Counted from the first letter of the stretch, positions 1 through 8,308 are shown. The stretch is DNA of 20,821 nt from Scleroderma bovista (GCA_037178675.1 JAYMGJ010000003.1:1-20821), one strand, 5' to 3'. Numbers and translations: made by a program. Notes: generated by a model not told the origin, from the letters alone.

Positions 1-794
1 ACTGGGTCGTGAGGACCGAAGGTACTCTGGAGTTCAGCAACAAAATGGACCCAGCTGTCCATCCAGCGTGGGCGGTCAGCCGGATTACCGGAGTTGAGAA
101 GGTCCGGTTCGAACCATTCCAGCGTCATACCTTTAAGATAGGACTGGGCAAACGTTACCCTTGCTCTATCTTGCCGGAAGGCCTTGGCGCGATCCTGGAA
201 ACACAGTTCGCACTGGACCAAGAAGGTCCGGAGTTTCTTTGGATCCGTGCCATCAAAGGTGTCCGGTTCACGGACCTTGGCACGGAAGGAGGAGGAGTCG
301 TTGGAATGGCGGGAGGAGCGGGAGAGGCGGTTGACAGCGATGGCGAGATTGTGGAAGACAGCCAGGCTAGGGTCTAGTTCTTCTGTGGCGTCGAGAAATT
401 CGTTGTTGTTGTTGTTGTTGTTGTTGTTGTCATCTCCGGGGTTGTCCGGATCATCTCCGGGACCATCCTCAGGGCCGAACCATTGGAAATGACCGGGTTC
501 ACGATGCTCCGGAGTGGAGTCGCGGCGGTAGGGAAACCTGTCACCAGAAACAGATTCATGGCGACCTAAGTCTGCAGAACCGCGAAGGCTCTGAGACGCA
601 GCATCTTGACGCGGAGTCAAAGGTGCTGTGGGGTTTCGAGCTGTAAAGCTCCGGAATTGGCTTACAGAAGCCGGAGGTTGCCTGCGATTAGACAGGGCTT
701 GCTGGGCGGCAGAAAGGTGAAGGTCGTCTACTGCACCTGCTTCTTCAGCGAGTGCGGCAGTAGTACGAACGCGAGAGCGCGTAGTCATGGTCAT
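1..794 (-). CDS. gag: Gag polyprotein of gypsy element G1, C-terminus beyond window
   Basis: This encodes the N-terminal part of a retrotransposon Gag, the structural protein that packages element RNA in cytoplasmic particles. The frame is open without a stop from 794 to the left edge. Two in-frame ATGs (794 and 788) lie six bases apart; either could start. Residues about 1-100 are polar and low complexity; an acidic, Pro/Gly/Asp-rich stretch with nine Asn in a row follows (402-430). The conserved Gag core comes next, with FDGTDPKKLRTFLVQCEL, YLKGMTLEWFEPDL and FVAELQSTFGPHDP. The same core, broken by stops, occurs in the G2 gag at about 16,700-17,000, where a CCHC zinc knuckle follows; the knuckle of this copy would lie off the edge. 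There is no sign of decay. Confidence 0.85.
   Translation of the reverse strand, partial: MTMTTRSRVRTTAALAEEAGAVDDLHLSAAQQALSNRRQPPASVSQFRSFTARNPTAPLTPRQDAASQSLRGSADLGRHESVSGDRFPYRRDSTPEHREPGHFQWFGPEDGPGDDPDNPGDDNNNNNNNNNEFLDATEELDPSLAVFHNLAIAVNRLSRSSRHSNDSSSFRAKVREPDTFDGTDPKKLRTFLVQCELCFQDRAKAFRQDRARVTFAQSYLKGMTLEWFEPDLLNSGNPADRPRWMDSWVHFVAELQSTFGPHDP
402..430 (+). repeat. (GTT)9 microsatellite inside gag
   Basis: Nine perfect GTT units plus GT, read as nine consecutive Asn codons (AAC) on the minus strand. It sits in the acidic linker of Gag, where length changes of whole codons would be tolerated. Confidence 0.95.
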
Positions 795-861
795 GAGGAA
801 TGAAACTAGTTTGTGTACGAGGTTTGTATAGTGAACCCACACAAGTGTGAGTCTGAAATAC
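795..861 (-). other. Leader / presumed primer-binding region of G1
   Basis: These 67 nt lie between the LTR 3' end and the gag start. The first bases after the LTR (GTATTTCAGACTC...) resemble those after the G2 LTR (GTATATTTGAACTC...), including a shared GTTCAC about 30 nt in. No textbook TGG-beginning tRNA primer site directly abuts the LTR, so the priming mechanism cannot be read off. Confidence 0.4.
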
Positions 862-1467
862 TGTCAAGTCCGGGTCTACTCCGGTAGGAAGTCCGGTCAA
901 GTCCGGATGAAAACAGACGAGGGCAGAGGTCAGAGGTTTGGGCAGAGGTTAGCCCGGGCCGGAGTTGCGACCGATTGGATTCAACGACAAGGACAACGAG
1001 TGTTGATCCCTTGCGTAGGTTCCGGTCAGGTGGAGATGGAGACGGAGACAGACAAGGGGACAGGAGTAGTAACTTAGATGATTTCAGACTGAGGTATACA
1101 AGGTAAACTAGAGGGTACTTATACTAAGTAGAAACTAGGGTCAAGTACATACGGTGACAAGTAAACAACCTAATAGCGGACAAGGGACGACCGGAGTTAG
1201 GACTAGGTCAGGTCCGGTGAAAATAAAGTCAGGACCGGGTAAAATAAATCAGGTTCGGTGAAAAAGCTACAAGGTATAGGATATATCGAGTTCATGGAGA
1301 ACTCACGTCAAGGCAGGGTAGACGGCGAGGTGTAGTAAGAGCGAATGGAGTATAGACCAAGGGTCGTAGTTAGCGGAGGCATATCTGCGCGAGCGTGACC
1401 GGAGTAAGTGTTGAGCGACCGGAGTTGAGCTGTGGAGCTGCGATGCGACCGGAGTGACCGGATAACA
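862..1467 (-). repeat. 5' LTR of gypsy element G1
   Basis: On the minus strand it begins TGTTATCCGG and ends GGACTTGACA, giving the usual TG...CA ends. It aligns along its length with the solo LTR at 13329-13972, which starts TGTTACGACC and has 23-25 additional bases after TGTTA. Both copies keep the block around GAACTCGATATATCCTATAC and the block GTTTACTTGTCAC. The sequence repeats short CCGG-containing words many times. It should carry the element promoter and RNA start, but I could not fix a TATA box with confidence. Confidence 0.85.
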
Positions 1468-1693
1468 GCTGGGAATGCCTAAACACATCAGTGACCCAAG
1501 CGTCAATGCAGAAGAATTAAAATTGCATTGCAATAAGTCCAAACATACGAAGATAACCTCAAGGGAAGACATCAAAGGATGGAACCAAGGCACTGACTGA
1601 ACACAGCAGAGAGGGCGCATCCAAAAGGGGGAATAGATTCTAAATCTCACGCTCGACCAGGAAAGGAAACACTTTCAAAAGTTACCTATTCTC
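1468..1693. other. Intergenic stretch, nothing recognised
   Basis: No convincing coding frame or repeat is visible between the G1 LTR and the phosphatase-like pseudogene. A promoter for the old gene may lie here, but no clear element stands out. Confidence 0.4.
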
Positions 1694-2870
1694 ATGACTC
1701 AAGGTCTTCCCAGAACCCTTGCTTGGAAAGCAAGGGAATGTAGTACATACTACATACCACTCCTCTGGCTTGATTGGCAGCACTCCCCTGCAGCAGATTC
1801 CCCCTAGTATGAGGTTGTCCATCGGGTCAAACACTTCAAAGTCAGTTTACCAGTGCATTAAAAAGACGCTTCTGATGTATCTTTAAGCCGCATCAGACTT
1901 ATGCAGAGACTCTTGAAGGAGGTCCACCTCCCGTCTGCACTTGATCTCACAAAATTTGACCATGATATAGATGTATGCATGCTGTCACATATACCATGAC
2001 ATGGATTTATCCTTTCACAGGACAACTGGTCCCACTTTTATGTATCCCTCCAGCAATGGTGTCAGCTCAAATATCCCCTGCCTTCATCCAATTCACAGAC
2101 AAGGTGAACACCCTGTCTATGCCCATGCCCCTTCTCCTATATAACTGGAGAGAAGTCGGTGACTTGTGCAAGCTGCTGTTGTCATGGCAGCTTCACACCC
2201 TCCTTGAGTATCTACCCTCATTGTTCACGCAGTAATCATATTCATTCACCCTCCCCACACACTAGATACACCCATGCCAGTCCCCAGGCACATCCTGCCC
2301 CTTCAATACAGTTCCTCCCTCAACTGAATCTGACTTCTCAGAAGAACATCCTATATTCAGCATCTCCACAACCCTCCTGGGCTTTCCCGAACTTAGCCTT
2401 CCCATGCAGTGGCTGAACTCATTGTACTCGGCATCTGTTGTATCCTCAACATGTATCAAGCTGCCGAGTGTGACGTGGATGACTATGGGCTTGCTCTGGA
2501 CCATGTGTTTGGGTGGTATGTCTATGTGTCCATGTGTGATATGGTTGAGGAAGATTAGGTCCACGACTACCTATGCCTTTTATGCCAGATCCTGGGTCTG
2601 TCTTCTCTGTCTTTTTCCTGTTCTACCAGTAAGACTAGCACATACATCTTCAACAGACAAAGCCCCACTGTACAATGCAGCAACATACGTTCATTGCAAA
2701 GCTGGGCACTCCTGCAGCATTGCAGTAGTCATGGCCTACCTCATCCACACCACCACTGGCCTCTCACCTGCACATTTATTCATTGTCAGTTGCTTCCCGC
2801 AACGTCAGGTCCATCTCGGAATTCATGCATGATTCAAGGCTCATGAACTGGGGGGATGGGTGAGTGGGAC
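1694..2870 (+). pseudogene. Decayed dual-specificity/tyrosine phosphatase-like gene
   Basis: A single plus-strand frame can be followed from ATG 1694 through residues such as SLSRIRLMQRLLKEVHLP. It continues across a candidate 48-nt intron (1973-2020, GTATGC...TTTCACAG, in phase) to about 2416, interrupted by stops at 1805, 1859 and 2105. After frameshifts, other frames continue with CDVDDYGLALDHV and, at 2689-2730, YVHCKAGHSCS followed by VMAYLI. That matches the phosphatase P-loop HC-x5-R and the helix after it. The catalytic cysteine is kept (2695-2697), but the arginine position (2713-2715) reads Cys. The visible stops, and the His and Cys where Arg is expected, are one transition away from Arg or Gln codons. 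The middle, about 100 Ser/Pro-rich residues, is unassigned. It may be a host gene fossil or a gene spread by transposons. The 3' end is approximate. Confidence 0.55.
1973..2020 (+). other. Candidate intron in phosphatase-like pseudogene
   Basis: GTATGC donor, TTTCACAG acceptor, 48 nt, joining codons for FDHDID to DNWSHFYVSL in the same frame. The size and ends match those of introns in the transposase gene further right. Confidence 0.55.
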
Positions 2871-3499
2871 AGGGATAGGCACAGATAATGAGGCGCAAAC
2901 AGCCGGGGATGCAGACTACCACATGCCCATTCCCAGGAAGTTGACAAGGTGCCACTACATAGGTGCCACTCTTGTTAAACAAGTGCCTGCCATATTGATG
3001 GCACTATTATTCTGGTATCATAAGTTTGTAGTAAAAATATTAGTACCCATGCATTAACCATGTATGGGTACAAATATTGGTAATAAAATTTGTGCAGGTC
3101 ACCACTTGTGTCCCTTCTGCCGACACCAGGTGGCGCTTCCCAAGTAACAACAAATCCAGGACTCAGCTACAACTCTACCTTTGGCTGGGAGCCCTCAAGC
3201 TGTGACTCTTGCTAAGGTTCGGCCCATCTTACACATCTTATGGGTACTAAGTACAGATTATTATCATTCCTTGTTTCCGAGCTAGCCACCTTTCAAGCAT
3301 ACTAATCTATCTTCAAAGACGAGCAGAGCTGCTCAAGACCTCTGTGCCATTGAGAACAGTTGGGGAACATCACCATTGTCGATGGGTCTCTTGCACTGCA
3401 TGCATCTGCTGTCACGCACCAAACATGTTTGGTACTGTGGACATGGAGAAAGTTAACCAATGAAATTAATGCAAAGAATGCACCCAAGATCTGTTGAAA
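2871..3499. other. Unassigned region with no recognised gene
   Basis: Only short open frames with no family resemblance are present. The one visible structure is the imperfect palindrome at 3036-3078. The phosphatase pseudogene's 3' end may extend slightly into it. Confidence 0.4.
3036..3078. repeat. Imperfect 19-bp palindrome around a 5-nt spacer
   Basis: The left arm AATATTAGTACCCATGCAT and the right arm ATGTATGGGTACAAATATT pair at 17 of 19 positions. The flanks are AT-rich. It could be a small transposon tip, a cruciform-forming site or a chance structure. Confidence 0.6.
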
Positions 3500-3675
3500 G
3501 ATTGTCCTGACTTGAGGGATACAGACAGCCCTTGCTATCCATATCATGCAAAGTCAAGACTATCCTTATGCGAAGAATGAATACAAGCTCATTGTAGCCA
3601 TCTATCGCACGAGAATGACTATCCTGATGTGAGAGATGAATGCCAACACTGACAGTCATCTATCGCATGAGAACT
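3500..3675 (+). repeat. Degenerate tandem repeat, about 3 units of 58-60 bp
   Basis: Units start near 3500 (GATTGTCCTGACTTGAGGGA), 3557 (GACTATCCTTATGCGAAGAA) and 3616 (GACTATCCTGATGTGAGAGA). The second and third also share CATCTATCGCA(C/T)GAGAA. The period is close to a multiple of three but no frame stays open across all units, so a decayed repeat protein is only a possibility. Confidence 0.55.
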
Positions 3676-4166
3676 GCCAAGAAGCAGAAGAATCCAAGGA
3701 TTGATGATCATTTCAGTATGAGAGAGGAATGAAACCTACTGCAGTCCAACTCCCATACCAGAACAACCAAAGAAGCAGAAGAAATGATAGAGAAACAAAG
3801 GAGAAAAGGAAGAATCATTTTAGCGCCCAAATCTCAAGTTTAGGCACCCAGTGCCGGAATTCTGATATTTTGAATAGCTCCGCCATTTTTGAAGTTATCA
3901 ATCATGTGACTATACCATCATGGAGCCTAGACCATGGTCTATCTTCCTGTCAAGTTCCGACGTAAGTCTATTTATTTCCATGGAGATATTCCACCCACAA
4001 TCCAGACACCCACTTCATCACTCACTATGGAGTCCGCATTTTCTCTGGAATGTTTCTCCACTATTGCAGCAGACCTCAACTATGTCCTGCTCTTGGGACA
4101 GCCTCTCCCTAAGCTCCTGTGTACTGTCTGGTACATATCTTCCCAGCCTGCTCCCCCAGTCCCTCT
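3676..4166. other. Unassigned region up to the inverted-repeat arm
   Basis: Two overlapping plus-strand frames (from 3920 and 3934) stay open past 4400 and cross the arm boundary at 4167. The sequence is C/T-rich, which disfavours stops, and neither protein resembles a family I know. I therefore do not call a gene. If the arm is the tail of a retroelement, this could be more of its internal region. Confidence 0.3.
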
Positions 4167-4225
4167 TGTTCTCGGTCAGTGCGTTCTTCTTGTCAGTCCT
4201 GCATCGCGCATGTACTTTGGTCATC

Positions 4226-4247
4226 TCAAGTCTATCGTTAGACTTGA
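4226..4247. repeat. Perfect 9-bp hairpin, copied in both arms
   Basis: TCAAGTCTA and TAGACTTGA are exact complements around the loop TCGT. The same hairpin occurs at 11518-11539 in the right arm. Its role is unknown. Confidence 0.8.
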
Positions 4248-4730
4248 AAATTCATACCTGGTTGTCTCTGTGTCTCCTGAGTCCTCTGCATATGGTCCTT
4301 TCATCCCAGAGTCCTGTCACATCCATCTCCCTCTATCATTCATCTCGCTTCCCTGGACATGTCGAATCCGCTATTCACGTTTCACTTCCCTGCTATCCCG
4401 CAACAAACACAAATGAAACAGTGCTCTAGAACCCTTCTTAGGAGCCCTAATAGAGTACAGAACCTTCCACTTACTGCTCAAGGGAAGACTGCACTTCGGG
4501 AGCACCAGATTTCGTGTTTTTGCTCTACAGAAACTTAATCCAAGGGATTTGTGACACTCTGTGACCAGCTGTGACTCTACTTGTCATTCCAGGCCCCCTG
4601 ACACTGCTCTTCTGGTCGGATCAATTCTTTTATTATCCCCCAGCCACTCCCATCAGTGGCACTACTTCAGAAGCTCATCTCCAGATCTAAAGTTCAATCA
4701 ATCACAGGTTGTGCTTCCCTTCTGTCTGAG

Positions 4731-4780
4731 TCACACAGAGTCACACTGGCTCACACTGGCTCACTCTGACTCACTCTGCT
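4731..4780 (+). repeat. Five 10-bp tandem units in LTR-like segment
   Basis: Units of the form TCACACTGGC, with TCACACAGAG and TCACTCTGAC variants, follow each other without gaps. They recur at 10985-11034 on the other strand. Tandem words upstream of an LTR TATA box can be transcription-factor sites; here that is inference. Confidence 0.85.
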
Positions 4781-5106
4781 GCACATTATTCATCCCCTCT
4801 TGACATTACTAATCCCCATTACTCCCCTTACCAATCACTTACCAATCATCCTTCAAATCATGCTTATCATGCTGCTTAACAATTCATGACTCATGCCCCT
4901 ATGATTCATATGCATTATGTAATCGCATATGCTCATTTAGCTTCGATCTACTCATCCCATGCTTTCCCCCCCTCTCTTTTGGGCCCCATGCAATGATTTT
5001 TCCATATTCTTGATTATGCACCCCTTTTTACCTATGTTTTTTCTCTTTCCCTTGGCTCAGCAGCTTGTTCAGGCTCTCCCCATTGATGACTCAGCCTGAT
5101 TACACC

Positions 5107-5150
5107 GCTTATCAATTGCTTACCAATTTCTTACCAATCTCTTACCAAGC
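5107..5150 (+). repeat. Four 11-bp tandem units, CTTACCAAT core
   Basis: GCTTATCAATT, GCTTACCAATT, TCTTACCAATC and TCTTACCAAGC follow in register, ending 40 bp before the TATA box. The same core also occurs twice at 4827-4848. A copy lies at 10615-10658 in the right arm. Confidence 0.85.
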
Positions 5151-5189
5151 ACTTAGTCATTTGTGCTTACAGGGCCACAGCCCCTCCTG

Positions 5190-5244
5190 TATATAAACCA
5201 GCAGCCAAAGGCTGCAAGGAAGTGTCTGCTTCCACCTCAATAAA
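5190..5244 (+). promoter_or_regulatory. TATA box and AATAAA signal of LTR-like segment
   Basis: TATATAAA (5190-5197) and AATAAA (5239-5244) lie 49 nt apart with a perfect short hairpin (5201-5215) between them. The mirror copy is at 10521-10575 on the minus strand. The close spacing fits an LTR whose transcript starts in R just downstream of TATA. Confidence 0.5.
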
Positions 5245-7071
5245 GCGACCACATTCACTCTCCCTCACTGTCTATAAGCTCTATCTCTGTCTTTGGACTT
5301 GTAGGTCACTCAGTGCTGGCCTAAAGCTCCTATATTGCTGTTTATCAGATATATCTTGTATCTGATCATTTCTCTAGGCTAAAGCACAGTCTAGCATCTC
5401 TGTCCACTCCATCCCATCACTGTCCATCGCATTCTTGAAGCAGGAACTGTCCCCTTGCTTCCCTGTTGTCCCATCACTGCTGTATCACCCCTATCATCAA
5501 TCTATCATTGCTCTTCTATCCCAGGACTCTTCCTAACCACTGTGGTAGGCTGAAGAGGAGTCAATACCATCCCAAGTCGCATTCCATCCCCATCAGAAGC
5601 CCTTCTCTTCCCTCCTGCATCCTGCTTGAAGGCATGCAGCACATTCCCCTGAGGAGATTAAATACCAGATACACAAAGGAAGACCACCACTCACAGAGGG
5701 TGCATGAAAGGGAAGAAACAACTTTCTGGGGCATTGTCCAAGGCCAAAGAGATGTATCAACGAAAGAAATTGTGAATGGGTTTGGAAGAGGCTCAACCAG
5801 ACCAAGTTGTGGAGGACGACATGCTACTTCACTCTGAACCAGTATGTGCTATGATATTGGTATCAAATCATGTCATTCTGACTGAGGTGACATAGTCCAG
5901 GACTCATGGTGCTAACGGTGATGGTGATAATGTACTTTGTCCTGAAGCAGTATATGTGAGGCATCAAGTCTTACTACCATTCTGACAAAGTTGACCTAGA
6001 TCCCTTGCAGCACACCTGAAACCTCACAACTGGAAGATGAGATGCTCCCTCTAGCGCAGCACAGACCATGTCGACTCAATTTCCAATTACCTCTTTGTTT
6101 CCAGGATCAGCTTCCTGAAAATCCCCTTCTGCTCCCTCTGCCTGGATTTGAGTCATCTGAAGTCTCGTCCCAAGGGGGATCCGATTCTCAGGTACCACAT
6201 CTGAGTCTGCCAGTTTCACCACCATGTTTGATGTTCAAGACTCAGCAGAACAAATTCAGTCTCTTCCGCGTGTTTAGGTCCAAAGCGCTTCCCTCTCATG
6301 ACCCTGACAAGCAATCCACCAGCACCCAGTCCTCTTTGCCCCAACTGACTTCCACCACCATCTATGCTCACCCAACACCAATCATTACCTCTACATCAGA
6401 CAACCCATTTCATCCCTATCCAAACCACACCTCATTGCAACTAGGCGATTGGTATTGGAATCATGGGCTGCAGAAATCTCAGGAAAACTTCAAGCTTCTT
6501 CTTGATATCATTGGAGATTTCGAGTTCAGTCCAGAAGATGTTCGAAACACAAATTGGAGGGCAATCAATAGAGAGTTTGGAAGCAGTATGGGTGATGGAC
6601 CAGAGGCTGGTGATGGCTGGAGCAGCTCACCTATCACAATATCTGTCCCCTTTCATTGCCAGATGCCAAATCCAGGTTCCTGCGACTATACTGTTCCAGA
6701 CTTCCATCACCATCATTTGGTTTTGATTATTTGTGAAAAGCTTTTGAATCTGTCACACCATTGTGTCTACCATTATGAACCATATGAACTTCGGTTGCAT
6801 CCACCAAACGACGCCTGTGATATCAGAGTTCACAGAAAACTATACACATCAGAGGCATTCATCAAAGCTCAAGGAAAACTCATGGCTTCACCCCACGAAG
6901 CAGATTGTGACTTGCCTCGTTGTATTGCCGCTCTCATGTTCTGGTCAGATGCCACACAGCTCACTTCATTTGGGAGTTCAAATCTTTGGCCACTTTATCT
7001 TTACTTTGGCAATCAGTTGAAGTACATGCGTGGTCAGCCAAGCTCAAACCCACATCGCCTATTTTAAATCA

Positions 7072-7124
7072 GTGAGTCAGGTTCTATAGGTTTCAATTTT
7101 GATTGCTAATCACCAGGAGAATAG
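7072..7124 (+). other. Intron of transposase pseudogene
   Basis: GTGAGT donor, GCTAAT branch-like site near 7104-7109 and AATAG acceptor. This 53-nt choice joins HIAYFKS to LPDAFKDF in phase and avoids an in-frame TAG that an acceptor at 7116 would leave. Confidence 0.6.
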
Positions 7125-7350
7125 CTTCCAGATGCATTCAAGGATTTTATGACAGAGCAGTCTGGGAACAAACCAAGTAATGCTCTCCTGACACATTGTC
7201 ACAGAGAGCTCTTCCATGCACAGTGGCGTATACTTCTGGACGATGAGTTCCTGGAAGCATATGAACATGGAATTGTGATAACATGCCAGGACCAAGTCAA
7301 GCGTTGAATATATCCTTGATTATTCACTTATTCTGCTGATTATCCAGAAA

Positions 7351-7682
7351 GTATGTATTAGTGTTACTTTCCAATGTTGCTAGTGTTGAAGTCACACATG
7401 CACCCGGCGTAAACCGTCAACAAAGTGCGCACAAGACTGCGACCCATATTAGTGTAGACTTAGTAATAGTCCTCTTTAGAGTAGATGTTACAGGTCACAG
7501 TCACACGTCACAATGTTTGTAGTATATAAACAGTGTTCATTGCTTATATAATATAACAGCTCTTGACCAGCTACCGCTACCATCTCAGGTTGTGCACTCC
7601 ACCCAACAGGTGAGTTGGAGTAGCAGTTCCTCTACGTATATAGGTATTGCTTCAACAGCTAGCTAATGCAACATTTATACAG
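7351..7682 (+). other. Intron of transposase pseudogene interrupted by a solo LTR
   Basis: GTATGT donor and ATACAG acceptor. Removing the inserted LTR and one target copy leaves about 53 nt, matching neighbouring introns, with GCTAG/CTAATG around the branch position. The reading phase across it is off by one nucleotide. Confidence 0.65.
7384..7657 (+). mobile_element. Solo LTR, 274 bp, with GCTAG target duplication
   Basis: It begins TGTTGAAG and ends CTTCAACA, a perfect 8-bp terminal inverted repeat. It is flanked on both sides by GCTAG (7379-7383 and 7658-7662). A TATATAAAC near 7523 fits an LTR promoter. No internal retroelement sequence is present, so it is an LTR-LTR recombination product. 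The family differs from every other LTR in the window. Orientation is called from the TATA motif and is tentative. Confidence 0.8.
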
Positions 7683-7932
7683 AGTTTTAATTGCAACCAT
7701 CAGGAACTTGGGAACATGCCCATGCCCTCGCTGTCTTATTCCAAAGTCTCACACTGATCTTCTTGTGATAGAATCAGACTTGCAGCAATGCAGTCTTTTA
7801 TCTTGCTCTGACACTGCCCAGCACTGTGAAAAAATCATGTCAGCTCGCAAACTGATATATGAGAAGCACTATGCTGTGGACACAAGTCATGCTGAAGAAA
7901 TTTTGAAGGATGAATCACTAGTTCCAACAATA

Positions 7933-7985
7933 GTGTGTCATTGAGGTTTGCGCCACATTGTGTTGAGCTCATGACATAACTTCAG
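7933..7985 (+). other. Intron of transposase pseudogene
   Basis: GTGTGT...CTTCAG, 53 nt. Splicing joins LVPTI to NAFSEKLSHTGFDLF exactly in phase. Confidence 0.65.
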
Positions 7986-8152
7986 AATGCCTTTTCGGAG
8001 AAGCTAAGCCATACTGGCTTTGATCTATTCATAATGTTGGTTGTTGACCTTTTGCATGAGTTTGAGTTAGGAGTATGGAAGGCTATTTTTATTCATCTGC
8101 TCTGGATCCTTGAGACCTTAAAACAGTCTCAGATTTCAGAAATGGATAAATG

Positions 8153-8196
8153 GTAAACATGAAATATTCTTTGTATATTTCACCGAGCTTAACAAG
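8153..8196 (+). other. Intron of transposase pseudogene
   Basis: GTAAAC...AACAAG, 44 nt, with a CTTAAC branch-like site close to the acceptor. It joins SEMDK to TRYWQVPTLGRDTI in phase. Confidence 0.6.
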
Positions 8197-8308
8197 CACT
8201 AGATATTGGCAAGTTCCCACTTTAGGGCGAGATACAATCCACTGCTTCCGAGAGAATTGCTTGGAGTTGAAAAAGATGGCTGCTCAAGACTTTGAGGATT
8301 TACTACAG

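Larger units (their letters stand above)
1..1467 (-). mobile_element. Ty3/gypsy LTR retrotransposon, 5' part (family G1)
   Basis: The minus strand reads, in order, an LTR (1467 to 862), a leader of 67 nt (861 to 795) and an open gag frame from 794 off the left edge. The remaining gag, pol and the 3' LTR lie outside the window. Its gag aligns by eye with the decayed gag of the second gypsy element near 16,700-17,000, and its LTR with the solo LTR at 13329-13972. The stretch is rich in CCGG and other CpG sites, unlike the decayed elements to the right, which suggests a recent insertion. The 5 bp outside the LTR are GCTGG on the plus strand; the partner target copy is not in view. Confidence 0.85.
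4167..5695 (+). repeat. Left arm of 1,529-bp inverted repeat
   Basis: This arm is the reverse complement of 10070-11598, with identical length and no visible indel. Coordinates map as 15765 minus position. By eye I found only three differences, all C/T transitions, two near 4200 and one near 5672. The outer end begins TGTTCTCGG and the inner end finishes CACTCACA. The arm comprises about 383 bp of unassigned outer sequence plus the LTR-like 4550-5695. Flanks immediately outside and inside the arms do not match as target duplications. Confidence 0.95.
4550..5695 (+). repeat. LTR-like segment inside left arm (family L)
   Basis: It begins TGTGACACTC and ends CCACTCACA, so TG...CA with a 5-bp terminal inverted match (TGTGA/TCACA). 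A TATATAAA at 5190-5197 is followed 49 nt later by AATAAA (5239-5244), the arrangement expected of an LTR promoter and polyadenylation signal. Three TGTGAC words spaced 10 bp apart open it. It has internal short tandem repeats (4731-4780, 5107-5150) and a GCAGCC-AAA-GGCTGC hairpin at 5201-5215 just after the TATA box. No coding capacity is evident. The LTR reading is inferred from ends and signals; no matching 5-bp target duplication flanks it. Confidence 0.6.

Noticed and set aside
3934..4416. 160-codon plus-strand frame as a host gene
   Set aside because: A second frame is open over the same stretch, composition disfavours stops, and no family resemblance was seen. Left as unassigned.
4561..4803. 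80-codon frame present identically in both arms
   Set aside because: It lies in the LTR-like segment upstream of the TATA box and is built of simple tandem words. Its identity reflects repeat identity, not selection on protein.
4167..5695. Whole arm as one long LTR (TG...CA ends)
   Set aside because: The ends do read TG and CA, but no matching target duplications flank either copy. The TGTGA/TCACA pair at 4550/5695 gives a better terminal match.
6042..7067. 341-codon frame as a complete gene with start at 6042
   Set aside because: Coding similarity appears to continue upstream (residues TPETSQLEDE precede the ATG in frame back to a possible acceptor at 6010) and downstream past the frameshift. 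It is one exon of a larger pseudogene.
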